Part shown: positions 1 to 4,935 of the stretch, piece by piece
Layout of the letters: the number at the start of each line of letters is the position of its first letter
Position numbering within the stretch: position 1 is the stretch's first letter
Origin: Nanohaloarchaea archaeon PL-Br10_U2g16
Lineage (GTDB): Archaea > Nanohalarchaeota > Nanosalinia > Nanosalinales > Nanosalinaceae
DNA length: 5,944 nt
NCBI GenBank assembly: GCA_001563995.1
Contig: LKMV01000047.1
Span: forward strand, 1 to 5,944
Reading direction: 5' to 3'
Made by a program: the position numbers and the translations under genes
The notes under the pieces: model-generated
Databases searched by the model: none
Told to the model about the DNA's origin: nothing
Seen by the model: only the letters and a program-made list of their open reading frames with translations

Positions 1-52
1 CACGCAGAAACTCCAGATGAGTTTCGAGTGGGTTCAAATCCCAGCCCCGGCG
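1..52 (+). tRNA. tRNA-Ser, 3' part only (5' part lies before the window)
   Basis: A long variable arm is visible as AAACTC (8-13), loop CAGAT (14-18) and GAGTTT (19-24), a perfect 6-bp stem. This marks a class II tRNA (Ser or Leu). The T arm follows: GTGGG (28-32), the seven-base loop TTCAAAT (33-39) and CCCAG (40-44), with one G-G mismatch at the outer pair. The acceptor 3' strand CCCCGGC is at 45-51 and the discriminator base is G at 52. CCA is not encoded, as is usual in archaea. The G discriminator and an acceptor that needs a 5' GCCGGGG partner favour serine, since archaeal leucine tRNAs normally carry A73. The anticodon is not in the window, so the isoacceptor and the presence of an intron cannot be judged. 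An 18-base palindrome begins at the last acceptor base. Confidence 0.85.
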
Positions 53-206
53 AACTTCTAGAAGTTCGATCACTATGCCCAGCTTTGCTGGGCGACCGTC
101 AAAGACGGTCATGTTGATGGAACCACGGAATTCCTTTGGAATTCAGTTCGAACCAACTTCTACAAAGAAGTTGGTGACTGACAGCAGTTCCTTCAGAGCC
201 AAGCTC
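51..206 (+). other. Tandem hairpin cluster, candidate structured RNA downstream of the tRNA
   Basis: Directly after the tRNA there are five near-perfect inverted repeats in about 125 bases: 51-68 (18-base palindrome), 77-93 (GCCCAGC/TTT/GCTGGGC), 94-110 (GACCGTC/AAA/GACGGTC, abutting the previous one), 128-144 (GAATTCC/TTT/GGAATTC) and 152-175 (10 bp, loop ACAA). A smaller one, GAGC/CAA/GCTC, is at 196-206. In addition 114-123 can pair with 187-196 (one T-T mismatch, one wobble), closing a branch around the fourth and fifth hairpins. No convincing ORF fits here. It could be a noncoding RNA cotranscribed with the tRNA, a processing or termination zone, or the remains of an inserted element. 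I do not recognise it as RNase P RNA, SRP RNA or 5S rRNA. The structure is seen directly; transcription is inferred. Confidence 0.45.
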
Positions 207-212
207 CGGCGA
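192..212 (+). repeat. Degenerate direct copy of the tRNA 3' end
   Basis: Bases 192-212 align without gaps to 33-53 of the tRNA (T loop through discriminator plus one base) at 17 of 21 positions. The last 9 bases are CTCCGGCGA here and CCCCGGCGA in the tRNA. The two copies lie 159 bases apart and bracket the hairpin cluster. Duplicated tRNA 3' ends are the classic footprint of tRNA-targeted integration, so this may be a decayed attachment site. No integrase is visible, and chance or a decayed second tRNA remain possible. Confidence 0.35.
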
Positions 213-237
213 TTTATACCTGTTTAGATAATAAACT

Positions 238-262
238 CCGTTAGAAACCGGGAAGAGAACGG
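238..262 (-). terminator. Possible stem-loop terminator of the 81-aa acidic gene
   Basis: CCGTT (238-242) and AACGG (258-262) form a 5-bp stem immediately downstream of the minus-strand stop at 265. On that strand a weak T-rich stretch (TTTATTAT) follows. The placement fits a terminator, but the stem is short and the loop is 15 bases. Confidence 0.3.
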
Positions 263-264
263 TA

Positions 265-510
265 TTAATCCTCTTCTACTTCTTCGTTCATATGGTTTTC
301 TGTAAGCCTGTGTAGTATCATGTTAATATTTACTTGATCTGCTTCTATATTTCTATCCTTGTGTTCCTGTATATAATCCGGGACGTTCTCTTCTTCATCT
401 ATATACATCGCTAAGTCCTTATTCCCGTTTGTTCCGGATAGCACTAGGTACGGTTCGCTGTTGTTTGGAAATTTAAATGAATGTACTTGAAAGTACTCCT
501 CGTCAGACAT
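265..510 (-). CDS. Unrecognised small acidic protein, 81 aa
   Basis: I do not recognise a family. The protein is hydrophilic and acidic, with an acidic C-terminus (HMNEEVEED), no cysteine, and no membrane segment or signal peptide, so it is probably cytoplasmic. Residues 1-40 look like a short beta-rich segment (FQVHSFKFP, YLVLSGT, LAMYID). Residues 41-75 look mainly helical. The ATG at 510 is supported by an A/T-only box (532-542) centred about 27 bases upstream, the spacing expected of a leaderless archaeal transcript. It stands alone: the next gene upstream is divergent (histone) and the tRNA/hairpin region lies downstream. Its acidic residue bias matches its neighbours, which argues that it is a real native gene. 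No function is proposed. Confidence 0.65.
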   Translation of the reverse strand: MSDEEYFQVHSFKFPNNSEPYLVLSGTNGNKDLAMYIDEEENVPDYIQEHKDRNIEADQVNINMILHRLTENHMNEEVEED

Positions 511-531
511 CAGATATTAATTGTGTTTTAA

Positions 532-542
532 CTTTTATTTTT
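532..542 (-). promoter_or_regulatory. TATA-like box for the 81-aa acidic gene
   Basis: On the minus strand AAAAATAAAAG lies at -32 to -22 from the ATG at 510. This is the spacing for leaderless transcription starting at or next to the start codon. There is no clear BRE and no Shine-Dalgarno sequence. Confidence 0.45.
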
Positions 543-671
543 CATAGGGATTAATAACTGTTTTTCTAGCTATCTGGCTGATACCCAATAAACTACTAAG
601 ATAAACTTTATTCGCTTTATAAAAGTAACTTTCTTTTTGATGAGGGTTGATTTCTGATAGGTCACAAACGC

Positions 672-707
672 CTTATAAGGTAGATATGGTATTTATACAG
701 TAGGTGA
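672..707 (+). promoter_or_regulatory. Histone promoter and Shine-Dalgarno
   Basis: CTTATAAGG at 672-680 is a good archaeal TATA box and would place the start of transcription near 701-704. AGGTGAT at 702-708 matches the complement of the conserved 16S rRNA 3' end and sits 5 bases before the ATG at 714, so this gene seems to have a very short leader that begins about at its Shine-Dalgarno. A second TATA-like string, TTTATA at 692-697, is too close to the start to be preferred. The rest of 511-671 is AT-rich with nothing else I can support. Confidence 0.5.
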
Positions 708-713
708 TACGAA

Positions 714-950
714 ATGGAATTCTCAACTAGAAGCATGAAACTTCTGATTCAACGAAGTACCGAGAAACGCGTTAGTGACGAAGCTGGAGATGTTTTAGGT
801 GAAAATCTTGACCAGTGGGGTCAGGATATAAGCGAAGATGCAAATGAAATCGCAAAGCAGAAAGGAAGGAAGACGGTACGTGCTGAAGATATCAGAGAGG
901 CGCTTAGAAATAGAACGGATAGAGAAGTGAAACAGAAGCTCTCCCATTAA
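714..950 (+). CDS. Archaeal histone (HMf-type, single histone fold), 78 aa
   Basis: This is a chromatin protein that dimerises and wraps or compacts DNA. It aligns without gaps to the HMfB fold from residue 1: RVSDEA at 19-24 carries the loop-1 arginine R19, and GRKTVRAEDI at 51-60 carries the loop-2 DNA contacts R52, K53 and T54 plus D59 of the dimer-dimer interface. Of the interface residues known from HMfB, H49 is Q49 here, and the DNA-contacting R10 is leucine (K9 lies next to it), so polymer stacking may differ. It is about nine residues longer than HMfB, ending in a short charged tail (TDREVKQKLSH). The start is supported by the AGGTGAT Shine-Dalgarno. The gene is monocistronic and convergent with the MscS gene, whose stop lies 13 bases beyond its own. 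Confidence 0.93.
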   Translation: MEFSTRSMKLLIQRSTEKRVSDEAGDVLGENLDQWGQDISEDANEIAKQKGRKTVRAEDIREALRNRTDREVKQKLSH

Positions 951-951
951 C

Positions 952-969
952 TATTTTTCTATTTTATTT
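952..969 (+). terminator. T-rich termination region after the histone gene
   Basis: Two T runs (954-958 and 962-965) follow the histone stop at 948-950, with no stem. Archaeal RNA polymerase commonly terminates on such U-rich tracts. The stretch overlaps the end of the convergent MscS gene. Confidence 0.4.
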
Positions 970-1746
970 ATCATCGGATTTTACTATCTTTCTGAATCTA
1001 CTCTCTTTGTTAAGCTGTCTCAGTACATCTGACCTGATCTTTTTCAGATTGTCAGAATCCCTTACCCAGTAGGTAAACCTTACCTCAACCTTTCCTTCTG
1101 TGATATCCTGGTAAATCGACTCAGACTCCGGTTTCTTCAGTATCTTTTCATTCTGCTCAAGCTGTTTGAAAACTATTCTCTCAAGCTTCTCCAGTTTATC
1201 CACTTCTATCTTAAAATCGATAACAGTCTTAGACTTATCCTTTTTTGTAAAGTTCCTTACTGCGTTCAAAGTTAATACGCTATTCGGTAGAAGAATTTTC
1301 TCCGAGCTTTTACCGTTTAACTCGGTATAACGTAGTTTTATCTTCTTAACCGACCCCTCTGTATCATTAACTTTGATGTAATCACCTTTTAGAAAGGGAT
1401 TATCTGTGTATATTAGAAAGCCGCCTACAAGGTTGGATATCTGCTCTCTCATCCCGAATCCTATCGCTACGGTTAAAGCTGCAGATATAACACCGAGTAC
1501 TGTTACCAGGTTTCCAAACTGGGCTGCCTGTAAGGCAAGGATAAATGAGAGAAATAATCCTATAACTCCGGCAATATTTGTTACTGATTCTAAAGCTTTC
1601 TTATCCCCTTTTCTGACTCCTACAATTTTTGAGGCGCCAGGCATCAGAACGATTCTTGTTAGAATAGTACCTATTACTAGGACTAGAAAGAACCTGGCTA
1701 GCCTAAAGTAAATCTCCGCGGAAGGTATTAGGGTCTCGGTAACCAT
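964..1746 (-). CDS. MscS-family small-conductance mechanosensitive channel, 260 aa
   Basis: This is a membrane channel that opens under tension and releases solutes on osmotic downshock. Three hydrophobic segments lie at about residues 13-35, 52-74 and 79-112. The third is the Gly/Ala-rich pore helix (VLGVISAALTVAIGFGMREQ), followed by the family signature NLVGGFLIYTDNPFLKGDYI. A beta domain follows (about 113-167, with G131-V133 and the LPNSVL motif at 153-158), then an alpha/beta C-terminal domain to 260. The length is close to the classic three-helix MscS (about 286 aa). The ATG at 1746 overlaps the TFB stop by one base (TAATG), so it is almost certainly cotranscribed and translationally coupled with TFB. 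The C-terminus is Lys/Arg-rich, unlike most proteins here. Confidence 0.93.
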   Translation of the reverse strand: MVTETLIPSAEIYFRLARFFLVLVIGTILTRIVLMPGASKIVGVRKGDKKALESVTNIAGVIGLFLSFILALQAAQFGNLVTVLGVISAALTVAIGFGMREQISNLVGGFLIYTDNPFLKGDYIKVNDTEGSVKKIKLRYTELNGKSSEKILLPNSVLTLNAVRNFTKKDKSKTVIDFKIEVDKLEKLERIVFKQLEQNEKILKKPESESIYQDITEGKVEVRFTYWVRDSDNLKKIRSDVLRQLNKESRFRKIVKSDDK

Positions 1747-2738
1747 TAAAGTTCGTCTTCATCTATCTCTAAGGTTTCAACCATTTCCTGATAAACCTTT
1801 CTAATCGTAACAGGTGTTACGTTTACCTCGTCTGCTATCTCTTTCTGTGTTATATCTCTGTCATGCAGTTTCGAGGCCAGATAGATAGTTCCAGCAACCA
1901 TAGTCTTCGGAGATCTTCCGGCATGTACTCCTTCCTCTCTTGTCTCTTCCAACAGCTCACGTGCTTTTGCTTGAATCTCTCCTTCAATGCCGATTTCACC
2001 GGCGTAACGTGGAAGGAACTCTTCAGGCTGTACAGGATCTAGATCTAGCTCCATCTCTCTTACAATCTTTCTGTAAGTCTTACCTAGCTTTCTCTCCTTC
2101 ACACCTGATATTTCGGAAACTTCTTCAAGTGTTCTCGGCACGTTCTGCCTTCTTGACACAATATAGATAAGGGCTGCAGCTGTAGGCCTAATTCCCTGTC
2201 CTTTGATAATATCCTTCTTCCTTGCCTTTTCAACCAGCCGGGAAGACTCTTCATAGACGGAGTTAGGAAGGTTCATCTCGGACCTAAGCTCTTTAATAGG
2301 GTTTAAAGCTTGTTGTAGCCCTCTTTCTTTAGAGTTAGAAGCTCTTTTACTCCATTTTTTAATTCTATAATATTTCTGTCGTTTTTTTCCTGAAGCGTTA
2401 CCCATTTCATAGCTTCCTCCCATCTCTGTTCCTATTCCTTTGTCGGCCTTTGTGAAGGTTATTGAACCTCCTGCTCTGGCCTTTTTACTCTTTTCATCGG
2501 AGTCAAAGGCTCTCCACTCTTTCGAATTATCTACTTTATCTTCTTCAAGAACAATACCACAGTTCCTGCAGTAGCTCTCTGCTTCTTTTGAGTTCAGTCT
2601 TATATCCTTAGAGCCACAACGCCCACATACGTTTTCCTCATCAGAATCGGTTTCATCTTCTGAAACTTCTTTTTTCATTTCTTCTTTTACTTCTTTTTTG
2701 ACAGGAGTCCTCGACTCGGTGGTTTCAACTTCTGGCAT
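1746..2738 (-). CDS. tfb: Transcription initiation factor TFB (archaeal TFIIB), 330 aa
   Basis: TFB bridges TBP-TATA-BRE DNA and RNA polymerase at promoters. In order: an acidic/Lys-rich N-terminal extension (1-36); a zinc ribbon with C38-x2-C41-x15-C57-x2-C60; a B-reader-like region containing EWRAFD (74-79) and a conserved linker (FTKADKGIGTEMG, about 95-107); and two cyclin folds (about 138-222 and 235-325). The last helix-turn-helix (TQKEIADEVNVTPVTIRKVYQEM, 297-319) contacts the BRE. An in-frame ATG 17 codons further upstream would give 347 aa. I reject it because TTTATAAA at 2761-2768 sits exactly -30 to -23 from the chosen ATG, fitting a leaderless start, and because the extra residues would be coded by the promoter itself. 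It heads an operon with the MscS gene. Confidence 0.95.
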   Translation of the reverse strand: MPEVETTESRTPVKKEVKEEMKKEVSEDETDSDEENVCGRCGSKDIRLNSKEAESYCRNCGIVLEEDKVDNSKEWRAFDSDEKSKKARAGGSITFTKADKGIGTEMGGSYEMGNASGKKRQKYYRIKKWSKRASNSKERGLQQALNPIKELRSEMNLPNSVYEESSRLVEKARKKDIIKGQGIRPTAAALIYIVSRRQNVPRTLEEVSEISGVKERKLGKTYRKIVREMELDLDPVQPEEFLPRYAGEIGIEGEIQAKARELLEETREEGVHAGRSPKTMVAGTIYLASKLHDRDITQKEIADEVNVTPVTIRKVYQEMVETLEIDEDEL

Positions 2739-2760
2739 AGTATATAGATTTGAAATAACA

Positions 2761-2773
2761 TTTATAAATCGGT
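2761..2773 (-). promoter_or_regulatory. BRE/TATA promoter of tfb-mscS operon
   Basis: On the minus strand ACCGA (BRE-like) is followed by T-TTATAAA; the palindromic core TTTATAAA is at 2761-2768, centred about 26 bases upstream of the ATG at 2738. This is the canonical archaeal spacing for a leaderless mRNA and decides the TFB start. Since TFB recognises this class of element, the gene depends on its own family product. Confidence 0.8.
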
Positions 2774-2792
2774 CCAAAGGTATTGACATAAT

Positions 2793-2804
2793 GCATAGGA
2801 TGAA
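2793..2804. repeat. 12-base direct repeat, copy 1 (GCATAGGATGAA)
   Basis: Identical to 2947-2958. This copy lies 25 bases upstream of the tfb TATA box in the divergent intergenic region. It could be a regulator site shared by the two divergent genes; nothing else proves a function. Confidence 0.4.
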
Positions 2805-2916
2805 TAATATTGGTCTAAAAATACTTAATCTAATATTTAAGGTATAATTAAATTTATATCTATCGTAAACGCCACAATATTATTATTAAGACTTTTTTAG
2901 ATGGATATATTAAACT

Positions 2917-2933
2917 AAACCGTTTTTTATAAG
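2917..2933 (+). promoter_or_regulatory. BRE/TATA promoter of the exported acidic protein gene
   Basis: AAACCG (2917-2922) precedes a T run and TTTATAAG (2926-2933). Transcription would start near 2955, leaving a leader of about 9 bases that contains GAAGGA (2956-2961), a modest Shine-Dalgarno very close to the ATG at 2964. The remainder of the very AT-rich 2790-2963 region holds no ORF I can support. Confidence 0.55.
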
Positions 2934-2946
2934 CTAAAAAATTAAA

Positions 2947-2958
2947 GCATAGGATGAA
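2947..2958. repeat. 12-base direct repeat, copy 2 (GCATAGGATGAA)
   Basis: Identical to 2793-2804, 154 bases away. This copy covers the predicted transcription start and part of the ribosome-binding region of the gene at 2964, a position where a bound repressor would block initiation. Confidence 0.4.
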
Positions 2959-2963
2959 GGAAA

Positions 2964-3446
2964 ATGAATAGACAAAAGTTAAGCATATTGGTTATATTAG
3001 GTCTTGTGACAGCACTTGCTGGAGCATATACATTCAGCTCCATAAGTAGTACTGGAGATGTTACTATTGTAGAACCGGACGATGCTCCGGAAGATGCCTC
3101 AGACGAAGATGATGAAGAGTCTGGTGACGAAGGTAACGCCGTAGAGTTTGTCGATGGAGGCGTTGATAGAGAAGCAGACTTTCAAGGTATCGATGTAGAG
3201 CCCGGGGAAAGCTTTGAAGACAGTTTTACAATCGAAAGTAGAGAGGATGGATCCTCGACAGTTGAGTTTGAGGGATCAGACGATCCGAGTATTGAAAGAA
3301 CCTACTTTGTAGAAGGAGATCAAGTTGGTGCAGAAGCTATAGAGTTCGACAGCACATTAGATATAACGGTAGAGTTCGAAGTTGACGAAGACGTAGAAGA
3401 ATTCGGAGACGTAGAAATAACCACGACACTGAACCCAATAGAATAA
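2964..3446 (+). CDS. Exported or membrane-anchored acidic beta-rich protein, 160 aa
   Basis: The N-terminus has a short basic region (NRQK) and one hydrophobic segment (about 6-24, LSILVILGLVTALAGAYTF), i.e. a signal peptide or signal anchor. There is no lipobox cysteine; the protein has no cysteine at all. A very acidic linker follows (about 36-57, mostly D/E with a few A/S/G/P). The roughly 100-residue remainder alternates polar and hydrophobic residues (SFTIES, STVEFEG, LDITVEFEV, DVEITTTLNP) and looks like a single beta sandwich outside the cell. The signal region followed by FSSISSTGDVTI resembles SipW-dependent/TasA-like secreted proteins, but this is an impression, not a family assignment. 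It is monocistronic and divergent from tfb. A role at the cell surface is inferred. Confidence 0.75.
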   Translation: MNRQKLSILVILGLVTALAGAYTFSSISSTGDVTIVEPDDAPEDASDEDDEESGDEGNAVEFVDGGVDREADFQGIDVEPGESFEDSFTIESREDGSSTVEFEGSDDPSIERTYFVEGDQVGAEAIEFDSTLDITVEFEVDEDVEEFGDVEITTTLNPIE

Positions 3447-3474
3447 AAGACCTAAATATACTCTTTTATTTTTT
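3442..3474 (+). terminator. Stem-loop and T-tract terminator between convergent genes
   Basis: AATAAAAGA (3442-3450, including the stop codon) and TCTTTTATT (3462-3470) form a perfect 9-bp inverted repeat with an 11-base loop, followed by TTTT. It lies between two convergent genes (stops at 3446 and 3483). Both arms give a T run on their own strand, so it can serve in both directions. Confidence 0.55.
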
Positions 3475-3482
3475 ATATGCTT

Positions 3483-4478
3483 TTAATTCTCTAAATTTTC
3501 TAGCTTTTCAATTTGATCTCTCAGATTCTGCTTGAAATGCTTGACAACTTCTTCTGTTTCTTCTGTATCTTCCATCCGGTCTTTGTAGTTATCGGCAAAT
3601 ACACGTAGGTCCTGTAGCATATGAATAAAACGGTAGAACTCCCTTCTCTGCTTCCAGCCCTCCTCAAGTTCTACAACCTCTCGGTAGCCGTCAAGGAGAT
3701 GACCTCTATATTTTTCTCTAGTTTCTTCCGTCCTAAACTTTAAGTCGACAAAGTCTCTTTCGGCCTTGAACAGATCATATTCGTTATGTCCGACAAGAGC
3801 TCTCTCCCAGTCAATAACCGCCTCTATCCCGTTATTCCTCATGATTAGGTTTCCAGGCCGGAAGTCTTCATGTACTAAGACAGGTTCAAACTCAATGTCA
3901 TCTATTAGGTGTTTGTGTTCCTCAAATGCTTTCTCTGCTTCATCTACAACCGGCTCGAAAAAGGTATTTTCCAGGCCTGAGAGATGATGTCCTATAGAAT
4001 CAAAAAGTACTTCGCTCCAGCGCTCTCTTTCTCTCAGCTCTAACCCCTGCTCGGTATACTGGAAATTACCTGAAGACTCGAAATCTGTTTCATCGTGCAA
4101 CCCTCCAAGTATCCTTCCTGCTTCCTTAAGCAGATTTTTCTTCAGCTGTTCGGGTAGATACTTGAACCTGTCATCCGGGTTGTAGCCATCGATTTTCTCC
4201 ATTAGATAGTAAGGAGGAACTTCTTTCTCGGTGAAATTTTCTGTTATGATTTCGGGTACAGCAATATCAGTTTTTTCATTAACGAGTTCGATCACATCTG
4301 CTTCAATCTTGAAATCTTCTACCTTTTCCTCATCTTCGATCCAGCTGACAATTATTTCCCTACCTGATTCAAGTTCTACAGAATATGTTACCTTATTCAG
4401 CCCTGATACGTCTTCAAATCTCTCAACAGTTCCAAAACCTTCATTTTGGATAATATCTCTTAGTATTTTTTCAGTCAT
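3483..4478 (-). CDS. APH-family (aminoglycoside phosphotransferase-like) kinase, 331 aa
   Basis: This is a small-molecule kinase of the APH/choline-kinase fold; the substrate cannot be read from the sequence. The catalytic loop is VHEDFRPGN (catalytic D205, metal-binding N210), followed by the metal-binding IDWE (D223). The N-lobe is at about 1-95 and has the hinge-like YYLMEKIDGY (90-99). The usual VLR/VLK of strand 3 is IIVSW here (42-46), so the nucleotide-anchoring Lys/Arg is not obvious. The C-terminus ends in a charged helix. The ATG at 4478 is preferred over an in-frame GTG at 4511 that would overlap the HEPN gene: the ATG is 4 bases after the HEPN stop and has GTGAT just upstream. It is probably cotranscribed with the HEPN gene now, but may formerly have followed the hydrolase gene. 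Confidence 0.85.
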   Translation of the reverse strand: MTEKILRDIIQNEGFGTVERFEDVSGLNKVTYSVELESGREIIVSWIEDEEKVEDFKIEADVIELVNEKTDIAVPEIITENFTEKEVPPYYLMEKIDGYNPDDRFKYLPEQLKKNLLKEAGRILGGLHDETDFESSGNFQYTEQGLELRERERWSEVLFDSIGHHLSGLENTFFEPVVDEAEKAFEEHKHLIDDIEFEPVLVHEDFRPGNLIMRNNGIEAVIDWERALVGHNEYDLFKAERDFVDLKFRTEETREKYRGHLLDGYREVVELEEGWKQRREFYRFIHMLQDLRVFADNYKDRMEDTEETEEVVKHFKQNLRDQIEKLENLEN

Positions 4479-4482
4479 GTAA

Positions 4483-4935
4483 TCACTTGAGTTCAGCTGA
4501 TTCAAAGTCACTCCAGATTTCTTCTTGTATTAGAACTTCTTTTACACAGTTTTCTAGGTATCTTTTGGTTTGTTTTTCAGCTTTTCCTAGTTCTGTAGTA
4601 TTGTAGTTTTTGCCTTTGTACTGAGCCAAATCCTTCTCTTGAACGACCCATTTTTTCAGTGTGCTTTTGTAGCTTGAGTATTTTTCGGGCATTCCATTGT
4701 TGGTGTAGAGTTTTTGGAAGGGTTTGTGCAATCCGTGGCCTCTTCCTGACTGGCAGCTTTCTTTATTGTAGTAAAAGCATAGGCAGTCTGTTCCTCTGAT
4801 TAATGCCTGACAGAAAAGACTGATAGATATTCTCTGTGGAGCTCCTTCCTCCATAGCTTTCATTCCCATTTTTAGATACCATTGTGAGTCCTCCCAAGAT
4901 GTTTCGATATTTTGTTCTACAGTTCTACTGACCAT
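4483..4935 (-). CDS. HEPN-domain protein, likely toxin partner of an MNT-HEPN module, 150 aa
   Basis: This is an all-helical small protein typical of the HEPN partner of MNT nucleotidyltransferases. In characterised HepT/MntA pairs HEPN is an RNase toxin that MNT inactivates by AMPylation; applying this here is inference. Seen: N-terminal helices (about 5-57), an R-x4-H (R65, H70) that could be the HEPN catalytic motif, and DLAQYKGKNY (102-111) followed by a long helix (ELGKAEKQTKRYLENCVKEVL), which matches the HEPN C-terminal pattern. Residues 139-149 (EIWSDFESAEL) do not belong to the fold: they are nearly identical to the C-terminus of the hydrolase encoded 1.17 kb upstream. The ATG at 4935 overlaps the MNT stop by 11 bases, so the pair is translationally coupled. 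Confidence 0.78.
   Translation of the reverse strand: MVSRTVEQNIETSWEDSQWYLKMGMKAMEEGAPQRISISLFCQALIRGTDCLCFYYNKESCQSGRGHGLHKPFQKLYTNNGMPEKYSSYKSTLKKWVVQEKDLAQYKGKNYNTTELGKAEKQTKRYLENCVKEVLIQEEIWSDFESAELK
4486..4521 (-). repeat. Gene-end direct repeat, left copy (in the HEPN gene)
   Basis: Aligns with 5652-5687 at 31 of 36 bases without gaps; 4499-4521 is identical to 5665-5687 (23 bases). It encodes the HEPN C-terminus EIWSDFESAELK in the same frame that encodes EIWSDFESVEL in the hydrolase. Similarity stops abruptly at 4522/5688. Confidence 0.9.

Noticed and set aside
114..181. C/D box RNA: TTGATGG (114-120) and CTGA (178-181)
   Set aside because: Box C is imperfect, no terminal stem flanks the boxes, and the space between is filled by two strong hairpins instead of free guide sequence.
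51..206. CRISPR array
   Set aside because: The units are inverted repeats of different sequence with no constant direct repeat and no regular spacers.
483..496. GTACTT-GA-AAGTAC inverted repeat inside the 81-aa gene
   Set aside because: A 6-bp stem within coding sequence is expected by chance at this scale and has no positional logic.
1406..1711. Plus-strand open frames opposite the MscS, TFB and phosphotransferase genes
   Set aside because: They are antisense to clearly conserved proteins, have unlike amino-acid composition (basic, Ser/Pro-rich rather than acidic) and lack promoters or ribosome-binding sites.
2739..2789. 17-codon N-terminal extension of TFB (MSIPLDRFINVISNLYT)
   Set aside because: It covers the TATA box at -30 to -23 of the downstream ATG and shows no family similarity; the start at 2738 is far better supported.
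2954..2971. Five-codon upstream ORF (ATGAAGGAAAATGAATAG) overlapping the start of the exported-protein gene
   Set aside because: It lies at the predicted transcription start itself and is short enough to be chance; no leader exists to make it a regulatory uORF.
4479..4511. GTG start adding 11 residues to the phosphotransferase
   Set aside because: It would overlap the HEPN gene by 29 bases and read the repeat in another frame; the ATG at 4478 has better spacing and an SD-like GTGAT.
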